64,000 bases of DNA from Platycnemis pennipes (GCA_933228895.1 OW121849.1:122020849-122084848); one strand, 5' to 3'; positions 1-13,104 are shown, counted from the first letter of the stretch. The notes: generated by a model not told the origin, from the sequence alone. Translations and numbers: made by a program.

Positions 1-2640
1 AGCATCCAACCGATTCTTGTTTTCTTAACTCCTCCAGCTCAAATATATCTGCGTGTTGAAGTTAGGTGATAATATATTCACTCATCAAAAAGAATGGAGA
101 ACATCTACATAATGCAATCGATCTATTTTTTTAATAAATTTAGGTCGAACTAGCTCTTTGCAACAATCTTCAAATGCGAAACTAATTGAGCACTGCGCCT
201 GTTTTAGCTGGATTCTTTTTTACTTTGCCTTCAACTACCCATTTTTATATTTTTTGATAAATTCGTAGCCAAATGATTGTGTTTTTGATAAAATAATCAT
301 AATTCTTAATATCGAGTGGTGGCCTAATTTTTTATGGAAAGTGTTAAATACAGATGAGTACAAAAATATATAGTTAGTGGTGATAACAATCCAGTACTGT
401 TTTAACAAACCATGGTCAAATAATATTTTTATGATTATATGTATTTTAAATGGCATAAAAGTTGAATAAAAGTTTGCAGTACAACACGTGGTGATAATTT
501 TTTACAATAATATGATTTTTTTTTATTTATTGCTGTCAAATGATAATTTCAATGAATGTTTTGAATATTGTGTATTTTTATTCGTGCTAAATGTAGGTAA
601 ATGGAAACTGAGCTGGATTTTAGGATATTTACTGTGACTTATACTTCCGATCTGACTCTGTGGTCCTTTCCGATTGACAAACCGGCCGTGTTATTATTTA
701 TTTTTCATATTTACCGAAGAGAGAAATACATTATTTTTTTAAGCCCAGGCCAGCCGGCAATAAAAGTGGCACGTAACCAACTTGAGGACCCAGCGAAGTG
801 GATTCGATTGCGAAATCAATGGCAGACCGTGAAGCTGTCAATATGTTCGCCACGAAGAGCCCTTCTCCACACACTTCATGCCTTTTGCTCGGCAGTTGCC
901 ATCCCTCCCTTCAAGGCACTCGAATGAAGTGCATTATTCCCTGCCGGACGAAAAAGACTCTCTTATGCCCCTTTTTGCATCTCTTTATAGCCTCTCAGGG
1001 CCCACGCAAGGGGGAAGGGATAGGGTACAAACAGCACGCCTCTCAAAATCCCGTTCTCCCTCAAACCCAACACTTCAGCCGCTTATATATTTTTTTTTCT
1101 TTTATCAATCCCTCGCCTCGCTCCCATTCCACGGTCGCACGTGGAGTTTCCAGTAAGACTCGAAGCGGCTCACTTCGATGGCCCATTTTTTTTAAATTCT
1201 TTGTTCCATTTAATGGGCTCCATTATTTGAAGTCGAGAGCCGAATTAATTGTTTTTCGCCGCCTGCGGAATGAATGCTCATCGGTCTTTGTTAAGGTCGA
1301 AAATACACGCCGCGCCATATCGTCGTCGTGGAGGGAGAATTGGTAATAGTGGATTGCAATAAGCGTTGGGTAGGTGTTTAATTGGCGTCAAAATAATGAC
1401 ATATTGATCAATCAGTATGGGTTTCAAAGATCCTTTTCCTAATATGTACACTGTGATATCAGCTTGCCCAAAAGCCAATTTTTTTCTTGGGATATAACCA
1501 ATGCAATTGTATGAACCGGAGCTTAGTTTTAACCTTGAACTTCATACTTTCTGATGTGTATATTTTTTTACGCTTAATGGTGTCTTGATGGAGAAATTTT
1601 ATAGGTATACCTCAATCAAGTATTGAATGGTTGCTAATGGTGTAGGGGTATATTTAGCCCCAAACAAATAAAATTTGCTTATTTCCCAAAACCCTACTGA
1701 TGTTGAATGCAGATGATGAATGCGTTATTTTAGCTTACCTTTTTTATCTACCATAGAACTTTAAATCCATGAGCATAATTGATATAATTTGGCGTCATTG
1801 TCAGCTTGATATCTTTGCATTTTTGCATGATTTGTCATAATACATGCGTTTAACTGTTTATTCGTATTTGCACTTCTATTTTCATGAGTGTAAAAGTCCT
1901 CTTTCTTTTGTGGTTCGTACATAAAAAAAGGACGAAGAAAAAAATCAAGCCCGCAATGATACCTTACCTGCAATTTCTCATGCCATTTTTTTTTCTTTGT
2001 AGAGCAGCGTTGAAAAAAAGGAAAACATGGTTTGAGGTGTCCCAGCTGCTATGACTATATCACACCAGCTAACTTTACTCCTTAGCCTAGGTCGAAGAGA
2101 AGCTCACCTAAGTGCCCGAGGGTAGATTAGGGACCGTAGCCTTTAGATTGTCAGGCCGTAGCGTTAACGAACTTACTACTGTGGCCGGTCATAAAGCAGC
2201 AATAATATTTAATTCACTATTCACTCTGCGCAAAAATCCTTGGCTAAAATTGTCAATCATAAATTCATAGGAGTTTAAGAAATCATGGTGGAATTGAAAT
2301 TGATTGAATTATATATGAAATTCGTAGCTACTTGCACTTGCTTTGTGCCTTGTGTAAATATTGATATTTTAGTATTCTACGTGGCTTATGTCCCTATCTC
2401 ACGCAGTATTCTAGAAAAAACTATCTATTTTGTATGATATAAAGCAAGCACACGTATTTGGAATTTCCTCAATGATACAATCAATAAGATTGAAATGGTG
2501 TTGAGGCAATAGGGAATTATGTGTTTTAGCTGCTTTACCCAAAAAATATATTGAAGAAAATTCCTGGTATTCCACAGCGTCCAAAATCCAAGAACATAGT
2601 CACGCGGAATGCGAAGCCTTCACCAAGAGAGGTTGAGATG
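1..2640. other. AT-rich unassigned stretch
   Basis: I see no gene, RNA gene or recognisable element here. The sequence is AT-rich with T and A homopolymers. About 880-1330 is less AT-rich and has short overlapping open frames in several frames, none with a recognisable domain or convincing splice context. Confidence 0.5.
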
Positions 2641-3340
2641 GAAGAAAAAAGCGCTCCAAATCTTCGCAAATGGGCGTTGAGACCGCGACGAGCCCTTAGA
2701 GGGGACCGGGGACTGAGGATTGAAATCCCGAGAGTGGAGTGGGTGATCCTTCGTGGAACTGCAAGTGTTGAAGTCGACCGCGGATCGGCGAAACATCTTT
2801 CCTGGAGGGGTGTGGAGAGGAGGAATGAGGGGTGGCAAGTTGGTGCGTAGGGTGGTGCGGGAGACTCTTTTCGGGCACTTGGTGCGGGGGATTATTCCGG
2901 ACGACCACTCCGCTGGAAGTTGTGCTGAAAGGAAGGACACGGTTCGCCCCGACACGGATGACCGGCCCTTCTCCGTTCGGCATCTCAATCCACAGGCGCC
3001 GGGACGGACGCCCATTAGCGGCGGCGTTTTGGGAGAGGGACCGGCTGACAGCCGAAAGGGGGGAGGGAGCAGAGAGGTCCTTTCATTGTTTCCCCAATCC
3101 GATTAGGCGAAAGGGAAGAGGCCGGGAAAAGGTAAGAAGGGGTCCCCTCTCCTCGCCTCGCCCAGCTGGACACACCTCCCCCCTTCCCTTCAGACCCTCT
3201 CCCGTCCTCACTTGGTGTGAGGGAGATCAGTCAACGGTCCCGATCCTCGGACGAGTGGTCTCAGTTTTCGCTTTTCGCCTCCTTGAGGGAGAGCCCTGGA
3301 CGAGGGATATTTCCATTCGAGACTCTTGACTAACCCAGCG
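2641..3340. other. CpG-rich patch
   Basis: This 0.7-kb segment is rich in G+C and CG dinucleotides against AT-rich flanks. Five or more overlapping frames stay open on both strands, which fits a low stop-codon frequency and not a specific coding frame. A donor-like AAAG|GTAAGA occurs near 3130. It could be an unmethylated promoter-type island or a first exon, but no coding evidence supports that. Confidence 0.4.
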
Positions 3341-3401
3341 AGGAATTCGGAGCAATCCACAAATCCTCATCTGCTTTTCAACAAAACCCGAAGTTGCTAC
3401 A

Positions 3402-3885
3402 ATCTACATCTACATAATACCCTGCAAGTCACCATAAAGGTGTGTAGCAGGGGGTGAATTCTCACCAAACATGCACTACATATCGTGCATTTAAAAGGAT
3501 TAGTGTTAATATATTAGTCTAGATTGCAATATTTAAAAAGATAAAAATAGCAAAACAAACTTGCAAAAACGTGCTGTTAGTAGGGTTACCTTCAAGTCCT
3601 TACACCAACATGCAGCTACCTATGCTATCCATTGCTACACTCGTATTGGGTATATTTACCATTGTTCATATCTTTAATTGTACGAGGAAAAAAGGACATT
3701 TTGAATCTGTCAGTTCGGCAATCAATTTCTCTAATTTTGTAGTTATGGTCCAGTCTACCATACTAAGTGGGGATTCGCAAAATATTTTTAACGTCATCAC
3801 TGAAAATATTATCTTGGAATTTATTTAGGAGATAAAGTCTAAATTTCAACCTGCGATATGACAATGATTCCCATTTTAATACAAT
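3402..3885 (-). mobile_element. 5'-truncated L2/CR1-type LINE, C-terminal end and 3' UTR
   Basis: On the minus strand the sequence ends at 3402 in the family terminus TATTATGTAGATGTAGAT, preceded by a conserved 3' UTR with a GCAGGG-type motif. The inner part encodes LKWESLSYRRLKFRL...FSDDVKNILR on the minus strand (about 3765-3885). This is nearly identical to the C-terminus of the copy at 18.2 kb. The copy is 5' truncated and inactive. Its right boundary is approximate. Confidence 0.85.
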
Positions 3886-4083
3886 GTGTCGTGTTTGAAT
3901 TTCTGGGTGCGAACTTGTCTGAAATGCATCGCTGACTCCCAGTATTAGGGAATGCATAAAGGATACCTTTCATTATCATTTTGAATGTAAATCAAATATG
4001 CCTTAACAATTTAGAAGTAAAGCAAGTATGCCTCTTCATTATGGGCGCTAATGATATTTTTAGAAATAATAGCTGTTGGTTGG
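3886..4083. other. unassigned spacer
   Basis: AT-rich sequence between two retroelement fragments with nothing recognisable. Confidence 0.4.
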
Positions 4084-4345
4084 TTGGTTATTTAGGGGAG
4101 GCGACCGACAGCTGAGGTCATTTGCGCCATATAGGATAGGTGGGTAATTGGGTAATGGTAGGAGTTTTCAGGGAACGGAGGAAGGGTGGAGAGAAACCCG
4201 GCGTCGGCATTAGCCTACTCTTAACGAAAGGCGCCAAGGGGACCACGGCTTAACGTCCCATCCGAAGGACGGAGTACTGTACTTGAAATGCCCTCCACTA
4301 GGCACTCAAGTGGGGACTCTAGCCACCACACCAACCCGATCCCCA
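4084..4345 (-). mobile_element. tRNA-derived SINE, family A, near full length
   Basis: Read on the minus strand it starts GGGATCGGGTTGGTGTGG, continues with a tRNA-like A-box region (TGGTGTGGTGGCTAGAGT), a core with GGATGGGACGTTAAGCC and GCCGACGCCGGGTTTCTC, and ends near TCGCCTCCCCTAAATAACC. Related copies with matching blocks lie at 24.6, 24.9, 62.1 and 63.3 kb. SINEs of this kind depend on a partner LINE for movement, and which LINE that is cannot be told here. Confidence 0.75.
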
Positions 4346-6084
4346 ATAATAGCTGTCATAATTATCATATACCTATTTTAAAAGCCTCTCTATCAGCGCA
4401 GTGCATCAACAAAGCCGGACCAACGCTTAAATTTATACTTAGTGTTTACTTGAACATTACGCTAAATACTACAATTTACACTTATTAACATAAAACTAAA
4501 ACTTAGGTACTTAGTAAAATTTTATTAATATATCAACAATAAGATTAGTTAAAGCGTATAGTATGCAAGTTGGCAAATGATGACATTAGTTTTGAGTTTG
4601 TTTGACCGTGTAGATCGGTAGCATGAAGGTATCTTCATATCAATTTCCACTATACAGTGAGGTAAAATCGTAGAGGGTATTTTTATTTTTACTGCCGAAA
4701 TTACTTACCCGAAGATACCATATTACTCCTGCTCAACTCCTCCTGATACTATACTCTTTTTTTGAAAATTATCAATGTAGCATATTAAACGGTCAGCTAT
4801 ATTTTACGAGACTATATTATTAACAGAAAATCATTCACATATATTAAGCTAGTCCGTAATTGACGTCACTTTAATTTTTGTTGCAACCCTAGTGTTGTGG
4901 AATCCTTAATCCAATGATTATAAACCTGGAATCAATGGCAAATTATAATGACCTAATTAAAAATAGTTATCATTAATCCTAGAAGTTTTAATGACATAAG
5001 TTAAGCATTAAATATTATCATAAGATGATACGTTCGAGGGAATAATTTTCACAATATTTATTTACGGGCATGTTTGGTGTTAAATTCAAAGATAAAATAT
5101 TTCGCATCTGTATTTATTTACCAAAGATTTTCTTTGATAGCTCTGAGTCTTAAACACGAACTTTTGAATTAATTAGCTTTTGCTATTACTCCAGATTAGT
5201 TCATTTTCAACCAAAAGAGTAGCTGATTTTACAAATTCCTCTTTTTACCCTCAAATTTCATGTTCCTGTTAATATAATAGGATAACTTTACCACCAGCCG
5301 GAGAACGCATCAGTAAATTCGCTATGTGGGATGTCCATTACTTAACCACTGACCATGCATTGTCGTAAGTTATGCATGGACATAAATCCCGTGCAATATC
5401 AAAGGTAAAAAACGAAATCATTTTCTCCTCATTTTCAATTCAGTAATTTTTGTATGTATGACTAGAACATCGCATGCTGCATTGCAGTAGTGTTGATGAA
5501 AGTTCATTCTTTAAAATTCATTATTAGGACTGAAACGGGAAGTTCATTGCATTAAAACCTTGGTACCAATATTCGATACGAATAAACCTGCTCAGTATAC
5601 GACATCAAAATTATTGATTAATCTGACAATAAAAAATCTCAAATTGTTTTTTATACCCTTTCCTTCTGTAATTTGGTACATTTTTTCCCACCAGCTTAGT
5701 TGGAAACAGATCTATATAGTCTCCGCTAACGGCAACTTTTTTTTATTTTGTTTTAAATTTATCCGTTGTAGCTTGAATTGAAATAGTCTGTCTCTCACTA
5801 CCATTAGTTAAGCTTGTTCAAGTTAAGAATGGGCTCAAGATATATACACCGTTAACATATTTTCAAACACATTTTTCTATAAAATAGTGAAAAGAGAAAA
5901 TATATCAATAAAGGTATGCAAAACGGCGTATTTGAAATTTAAATAGGAAGATGTAAGGAGTTTATCTGAAAAAAATATTAATATAATCATGAAGAAATCA
6001 TGTTTAATGAATCATTTTCACCAAACATAAAAAATCAGTATTCAACCCAAAAGTTGGTTTTTGGTTGCGCTGAAAGAAGGTCAT
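4346..6084. other. AT-rich unassigned stretch
   Basis: No recognisable element or convincing exon. The open frames in it are short and low-complexity. Confidence 0.5.
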
Positions 6085-6295
6085 GGTAGAGCTCACCCTG
6101 TACTAAGTCATTGGCGTGTGAAATTCACACATTCAGGGTAGGGGGGCCAATTCCCTTTCCTGGGCCACCTGCGATTTCCTACGAAGTTTTGACACACAGA
6201 AAATAGAATCGCGAGGATTTTTTAGGCAGGGGTGTCCAAAAATGTCGACCTGACCCCCGCACCTTACCCACTAGGCCACTACGACACTTCATCCT
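6085..6295 (-). mobile_element. probable tRNA-derived SINE, divergent
   Basis: The minus strand has an A-box-like block (GTAGTGGCCTAGTGGGTAAG, about 6264-6290) followed by a degenerate B-box-like block and a GC-richer body that contrasts with the AT-rich flanks. The body includes an inverted motif around GTGTGAAATTCACAC. The assignment rests on the tRNA-like head only, and the boundaries are approximate. Confidence 0.45.
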
Positions 6296-7553
6296 ATTTA
6301 TGGAAGTGTGAATCAAATTGTGACTAAAGATTTTGTTCTGTTTCACAATATAAATATTAATGCACTGCATAGGGATATTATTGATATTCATGATCCGACT
6401 ACCAACCTAATTTGGAAAATTGTAGGTAAAAATGTCATAACCTGATCAATCAGGGCAATCAACCATGAGCGAGCAGCTTAGAATCGAGATAAGGAAACCT
6501 GATTCCAAAAATAATTTCCATCACTGATAACTTTGTCCAAAATCTGGTTGATGCTATGGTAAGAGCGAGAGGATATTTCACTTCTAACTTCAAATTAATA
6601 GTATTCAGCCTTCAGAAAGAGAGATTACAAAAGGTGAAAATGAACTTTGTATCTTAAAAACATTTCCATTACCAAATTAAATTCAAGTTTTTCTGAACAT
6701 TTTTCAAAAAAGGACCAAAAACACGCAATCGGGAGCAAAATAAATACTTAAAAACTAAATGGCTATCTGGGATTAAATTTTTCTCAGCACAGAAATTGAA
6801 AAATTCTTCTCATTTTTGTTGCTAATAAATTATTGTTTCACTCATCTTTCAATGATTTGTGTAAATTATTTTTTGTATTCTTCTAATACCCATACGTAGG
6901 ATAGGCAAAGTAGGGAGGATTGTTACAACAATATGCCATATTATCGAACAAGTTCTTAAAAAGAGATCCAGTATTAGAAAAGTAATTCATTATTCGGGCA
7001 TTTGACCACATCTCCTATCCTTTTTATGTAATGCTACAGTAAATAGAAAAATAATGTTCTTTGATTTAGGGTTGTTTAATGTGTATTTCTTCGTATTTTA
7101 CTCGTCGCTTGCACACTACCTTACATACCTGTGTACTTAATATGAGATATTACAGGAACGGAGAGAAATGTTCAAAGTAAAAATATGATTTGACTGGAAC
7201 TGACGGTAGTCGAAATAACAGCGGTTTTGTTGCTGTTGTTTCTGGTTACACTTTGAGATTTTTTGTAAAAACATGTAAAAATCACATCATTTTGTTACTA
7301 ATTGATCTTATCCATTAAGACTTCTATTGTATTGGATGTATAGAATTGGCAAATACAGGAGGCTTTTTCTGTTTTAGCTCATCAAATCTTTTATATTTTT
7401 CTGGACTTTTGTGCCCCTATTAGGAAACCCCATTGGTTTTCTTTTCCTGAAATTCACGAATGTCTAATTGACCGTTTAAAACCATTTTTAGTTTTTTTTA
7501 AGTTTAGCTTTTCCGTTTTTAAGAGCATTGTTTAAGAGCATATTTTCTTTTAG
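6296..7553. other. AT-rich unassigned stretch
   Basis: Nothing recognisable. It ends in a pyrimidine tract (TATTTTCTTTTAG) that is a good splice-acceptor candidate for the segment that follows. Confidence 0.5.
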
Positions 7554-8068
7554 GAAATATCTCGATCATCCAAGAACCACGGATCTACCAGATCTGGAAC
7601 TACCAGAATCAAAAGGAACCAATCCGGCAGCAATCGTCACGCCTTTTTAATCTATAGGAACCACGCCCAAAGTCTCGCTTCTTGGATAGCAGGATACAGG
7701 TTCTGTCCATTGACAATGGCACTAGAGGTAAGGTAACATTTATGACGTTTACTAAGCAAAACTCAATTTTTAACCTCTCTCCTGTAGTTAAAAATTAGTG
7801 AAATTGGTTTTGTTTGAGGCATTAAACCTTTGATCTCTTGGTACAGTTTGATCACTGGTGCAGAGTGGACGAAAACTTTCTTTATCAGTATGAATACCTC
7901 CCAGAAATGTTACAATTCGACCTTTTCTCCATTTCTTGCAAAACTTCCACCTTTACGCTGGTGACCATATATTCAAAGAAACCAAAACCCAAAGGATATA
8001 TCATATATGTATTTATAATGGACTTGTGGAAGGTGCTCGTTGATTCTCAGAGAGAGGGATGCAAATAG
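7554..8068 (+). CDS. speculative two-exon gene fragment of unknown function
   Basis: Segment 7554-7727 (174 nt) is GC-richer than its flanks. It is preceded by TTTTCTTTTAG and followed by GAG|GTAAGG, and one frame is open across all 58 codons. A possible 119-bp intron (7728-7846) ends in CTTGGTACAG. The next segment, 7847-8068, continues in the same phase for 73 codons (starting FDHWCRVDENFLYQYEY) to a TAG at 8066. The joined product would end with KPKPKGYIIYVFIMDLWKV and a short tail. I recognise no domain. The first segment is basic and Ser/Asn-rich; the second is rich in aromatic residues. An upstream exon would be needed because no start codon lies near the acceptor. Alternatives are a non-coding RNA exon or chance. 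A competing acceptor (CTCTCTCCTGTAG, near 7786) exists inside the proposed intron. Confidence 0.25.
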
Positions 8069-9540
8069 GTAATAAAAGAGAAGTTGTGATTTTACAGGGG
8101 AGAACCTTACACTTAATATCTTCAATTAATTTATCTTTTAAAGTTGAATTTGCCAGTACTGTCGCTTTATATTCATTCTTGCGTCTAATTTTGATTTGCT
8201 TTGTATCTTTGTTACCAATCGTCCCTTCATGCCTATTATGTTCAAAGTAGATAGGATTTTCAAATTTCAGTGGAAAAACGAATAAACCTACGTATTAACA
8301 CCAGTACTATGTTATAAGGGATATAAAAAGAAGAGGAAATGAAATAAATAAATACTCACCAATGCAGATGAATACCAACAGCGAATAATCAAATTCAGAT
8401 ATACTGACGAATATCAGTAGCGATAAATCAGCACAAATAAATCATGAACTTGATTTGATGGAGAGAAAAACACAAACGAACGTCTCAGTCAACGAACCAT
8501 ATCAAACTTATTTACAAACAAAGCCTTCAGTCGCCATAGAAAATGACTGTTTAAAGAGAAGATTTTCAGAAAAGTCCGCAAAAAAATTCTTCAAATTTCC
8601 GGTAATTTTATCCAAAATCAGTATTTGAAACTAAAAGTAAAAATCGTTATTGAAATGTCTTTGGGCTATTGTGCCTCTCAAGTGTGTGCAATTAATATTT
8701 CTGATTTATATTTACAAATGAAATAATTGCCTCAAGCAATAAGAACTTTACATGTAGGTACATACATCTTTTGGGAACGCTTGATTTGTCTGGGGTAGAA
8801 CCGGGGACTAATATATTGTGTTGCCTTGCATAAATTCCCTCTTTTTATTCCACTATGCTCACACTCATCGTCAGGTTTGTTGGGCCGAATGAGTAATTTT
8901 TTAAAGAAACGTGAAAAAAGTGCGCTAAAAATTGTCCGTTGATTAATCCCGGCCCATAAAACCTTTAATCTTTCGTATATACATTTGAATGGATTTGATT
9001 GCCACTCGGAGTACCTACAGTCACAAGATGTTACAATTGGATATTTCATAAGGAACCAAAGATTTCAGTAATTTATTCGATATTGTGTTGGTTCTATCAT
9101 CGTAGATGATGTACAAATCGTAACGTCCAATTCCTCCATTTGGCTACCATTCCTGATGTAACCCTCCTATCATTGTGGATTGAGCGAATACAGATGGTTG
9201 AGGGTTTACACTGGCTAACGAGAGGTGGAATCAGCGCCCACAACTTTTTTCAAACAAGCACATTGACTTTATACAGGGTCACCCGAGGCACGAAGTTACA
9301 CATCAACTTCTGTGGCTCGTGTCACTCGGTCGGGTGCTTGGCGGTCAAAAATCTAACCAGCTTTCCCACGTGAGCGGGGTTTATATGCTCCCCGGCCTGG
9401 ACCTTTTTTGTTGTTCGTCGTTTAACCGCCGCCACACTGATGGACTTTTATATTTAAAATTTTATGTCAGCATATTACCTTGTTACTCAGAGTGGCAGAT
9501 AATATGTCTTACATGAAAGACATAGAATATATTTACATAT
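8069..9540. other. AT-rich unassigned stretch
   Basis: No identifiable element. A 105-codon minus-strand frame at 8732-9049 has no recognisable domain and I do not call it a gene. Confidence 0.45.
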
Positions 9541-9690
9541 AGGATATTTCAATCCTGCCGTGTGAACGGCGGTGAAATTCACATTAATTGTATGCGAAAA
9601 AATTCACCTGGACCGGGAATCGAACCACGGATCTTTGGATTTCAGGGCCACTGCGCAGACCACTACGCTACCCAGGATCCCTAACATCTA
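9541..9690 (-). mobile_element. tRNA-derived SINE, family B, left arm of an inverted pair
   Basis: On the minus strand a tRNA-like head begins at about 9682 (TCCTGGGTAGCGTAGTGGTC, A box) and contains a good B box (GGTTCGATTCC, about 9615-9626). It is followed by a tail with GTGAATTTCACCGCCGT and CGGCAGGATTGAAAT ending near 9545. The same tail block recurs at 46.44 kb. Confidence 0.75.
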
Positions 9691-9723
9691 TTACTTTGAA
9701 CCTCGGTAAATTTGACATGAGAA

Positions 9724-9812
9724 TTAGGGATCCTGGGTAGCGTAGTGGTCTGCGCAGTGGCCCGGAAAGCCAAAGGTGCGTGGTTCGATTACCGGTCCAG
9801 GTGAATTTTTCA
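9724..9812 (+). mobile_element. tRNA-derived SINE, family B, right arm of an inverted pair
   Basis: The plus-strand head ATCCTGGGTAGCGTAGTGG (A box) is followed by a 7-base loop region (CCGGAAA) between short complementary stems and a B box GGTTCGATTACC (9782-9793), then GGTCCAGGTGAATTTTT. It closely matches the left arm in the opposite orientation, the two 5' ends facing each other across about 40 bp. The tRNA-like fold is plausible, but the repeat context argues for a SINE and not a functional tRNA gene. Confidence 0.75.
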
Positions 9813-12064
9813 TATTTATATGTCCTTCAACATCTAGACACCTATTTATTAATGTCCTCTTCTTCAGCACAAGGTAAATATTGAATGCAAACACATTTTT
9901 ATTAGGCTGAAGTACAGGGTTTTGAACATTACCGATGTTTTTCTATTCACTGAGACTCTTGACTTTCCACGAAGGGCTTCTCTTCCAGCACACATTCTTC
10001 GCATCTTAGCACTCACACTGGCGCAAGAATATCGTCCCTACTCTGTTTTTCCAAATCGTGCTCCACCCACTTTTTTCTCACCAAAGCAGACTTTCCTCTT
10101 CTACTCACTTCCCTCCGCCCCCCTCCCTCACTCTCCAGCTCCCATCCCCCATAAAGTGTGAAATCCTACGCCATGTTTACTTATTGTGTGCCCCTTGCTG
10201 CATATCCCCTCGACACCTCTTGACCACTGCCTCACGCACAAAAAAACAGGTCCATCGCTTTCGGAGGATTTCGTCACTGGTTGAGTCGGTTGGAGAGCAA
10301 ACTAAGAATACGCAAAATTCCTCTCGAATGCCTAACCTCACCTCAAGCCGTCTTTGTTAGAAGGGCCTCCTTTATCCACGGCACAAGGTCTTCTTCGGAG
10401 TGCCAAGCGTCCCGTGAAGTGTCTCAAAGAATGTACCCCTCCCCCTTTTCGGCGTCTCTGTCGTGAAAGCCACCGGATAACCCATGCTTAGCTCTCCGCT
10501 AGTATCTGGGATAAATCTTTGAGTCATCTCCGCCGTAAGTTGCGAGAAATCTTGGAAAAAAGTCCCTTAAGTGGTATTCATAGCGCTAGGAAGACGTACA
10601 TGCTACAACAGATCGCGCGGAACACTTCCGAGAAGTAGTCCCGCGGTTTAAAAGGGTCCTTTGCCCAGATAAGGAGGTGGAAAATGGTCTCGAGTGAATC
10701 CATTTGCGATATACAATATGACTAGTTGTGAAAATACTGCATTTGAGGATTTTAAGTAGGTCGTTTCCACCCTAGGCAACTGAAGTCCAAGAGTCCATTT
10801 TGAAAATTTTCCGCAAACAGTTTCATGTGATCGAAAATCTCAGTCTCATCTCTTATGGAAAAAAGAAAGGGATTTCAAATGTGTGAAAATACCTACGGAA
10901 AAAATCTACACAAAAATAGTGTCCTGCAAACCCGCGGAAGTATTTGTTGTTCATGGTAATCTTGCACCATGCTTCCGTTGCTTACAAAGTCCTTTTGATA
11001 GTAGCGTCATAAGCGGTTGTGCTGTTAGGTCAACTAGCCTCACCTAGTAAACGAAAAGCCTTCACGAGCTTTATCTTCTATTTGTAAAACACCATGTTGT
11101 GCTGTAGAAACCACAGTAATACCAAAAGTTATTGTTAGTATAAAATATCTTACGTGTGAGGACGTGTTGACAATAAATACGTTCAAGCCTTGCATATTTC
11201 AAGTCCCATATAGGCATGTAAAATTTTATAACAGCAAAATTACCTAAACTCCTAGCATCTTCGTATATTCTACTTCCCTTAATTAGATGTGCATAAAATT
11301 GCATTGTGTCAAATTCTCCATACGAGCTATCACTCTCATTTTATCTTTGTGACTTAGCCTATGCCTAATAGCGCAATGGAGTGTATTAACGTTCAAAAAT
11401 CAATCCACCTTCAAAGTCAGCATGAGATTTAGCATAGGATACAAGCAAAGGTTTTAGAATGATTTTCAACCTGATTTGTCCTACAATTTTTCTCGGAGAC
11501 ATCAGATAAGTTATCACATATCCTTTTCACAAACCTAGATACACTTCTTTATACAAGTGACCTTGACTGTGACCTTTCAGGAGTCACGGTTGCAATTTTC
11601 GACCTCAAAAGTTCTTCCACCGTGCTCTTCGTGTCCAAAAACCTATTAGTCGAAAGTTTCGCTAATTCTGTCTTTATTGTACTTCGAATATTTTAACATT
11701 GAAAGCCCATAGGGCAAAATTTGGATTTTAGGTTGGACCCTATTTCTGGGGTCAAAAGGTCATATTTTTAATATTTTGCTTAGACTCAACAAAACTCTAG
11801 CCAGGTACCAAATTTCATCCATGTGGCTCGAAAGGAAGCGCTTAAATTACAGGCCAAAAATGACACACGATCAATGGGACACTCTGTACAGTATTCTACT
11901 CAAAAGATTCGTCTGTAGTCACTTTTATTGTACTTGAAAGTTTTGAATCATATGATTATAACTTAAATTTATTACCTGTCACACATAACGGGATGTTTCT
12001 TGACCATGCCAAAAACATCATTAAGTGAATAACATGTACCTTTACACATTCTGCTAGATAATTA
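9813..12064. other. unassigned, with a C-rich patch
   Basis: About 9950-10500 is C- and CpG-richer and holds short chance open frames. About 11500-11900 has the feel of an old interspersed repeat (TGACCTTGACTGTGACC, ACCAAATTTCATCCATGTGG), but I cannot place it in a family. Confidence 0.4.
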
Positions 12065-12230
12065 CCATAGCTGTGTGGACTTCACCTTCAGAGCATCATC
12101 ATGATGCCGAACTATAAGATGAAAGGTAAAAACTTCCACAGGTTTTTGTAATAAATCTCTTTAACCTGTGGAACGCTAAAGTTTTTAGCTTTCATCCTAC
12201 GTTATGGAATTCCACAAAGTCTTGACCTCT
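12065..12230. repeat. foldback (MITE-like) inverted repeat
   Basis: Two imperfect arms of about 45 bp face each other. The left arm runs from about 12116 (AAGATGAAAGGTAAAAACTT) to CCACAGGTT. The right arm starts AACCTGTGGAAC near 12160 and runs through TAAAGTTTTTAGCTTTCATC. The loop is about 20 bp. Outer blocks (GTGGACTTC and GAATTCCAC) extend the symmetry. No coding capacity. Confidence 0.6.
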
Positions 12231-13104
12231 ACCATCCACTGCGAACTGTAATAGTTGGCAGAAACACCTACCTAAACGGATACACATAGAAGGAATTTGA
12301 GGTAGGACTGGAACTGAGAAGAAAGATATATGCTGGTGAATTGAAGGCTGGGTGGGCAGTATGATTCAATCATGAGATTACCATAGCGTCACTGGAGGGG
12401 ATGGCACACATTTTAATATCGGAAGGAAAGTTTGGATAGTTGTTTAGTTGGTGAGGGATTTATATTGGGTAGTGACACAGATCTATTACCACAGGGGGGT
12501 AGTGACACAGATGTATCTCTAAAATAGTGCTGTGTTGAGAGATCTTCAAAGCGGTTTAGCTAAGATAGAGTAGATATTTTAGATCCAACTCCAGGTTTCT
12601 TTTCCCTTACCCCATTCCAATAAGAATCCTACTTACGTCCAACTCCTCACCAGCCCTAAATGGCGTAAACAACCACAGCTATCGGCCAAATTCACCCTGA
12701 ATATTATAACTGCAACGTCTACTGCATAGGTGAAATGGATGTTATTAGCAACAATGGAAAATATTTTATTCAACATTGGAAAATATTCCTTTGGTAATAG
12801 TACTCAGAAAGTCTTTGTTTTACTACTAATTGACCATTTAAAATTGAGAAAAAGAATTGAACCATTTAAAAAAGAATGAGATGCTTGGTAAAATCACTTT
12901 AGAGTCCAACAACCTTGGAATCGACTTCAAGTCATCGCGATAACCATCTAAGCAATTATTCTGAAAGTGTTTTAGATTTACAAAAATATACAGAAAAAAT
13001 ACACAAATATATGATCAAGGCAGTGGTACAAATCGGTAAAATTAATTGAATTACATTTTTCAGGCGCAATAAGGCTGCGAAAGTCGCTCATGCCTATCCG
13101 ATTA
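12231..13104. other. AT-rich unassigned stretch
   Basis: A short imperfect direct repeat (GGGTAGTGACACAGAT, twice at about 12467-12515) is the only structure noticed. Confidence 0.4.

Noticed and set aside
798..1346. A 182-codon plus-strand frame
   Set aside because: Overlaps other open frames, has no domain, and composition does not differ from the surrounding sequence in a coding-like way.
9730..9801. Functional tRNA gene
   Set aside because: It has A and B boxes and a plausible cloverleaf, but it is one of several diverged dispersed copies, is paired with an inverted copy, and is followed by a SINE tail.
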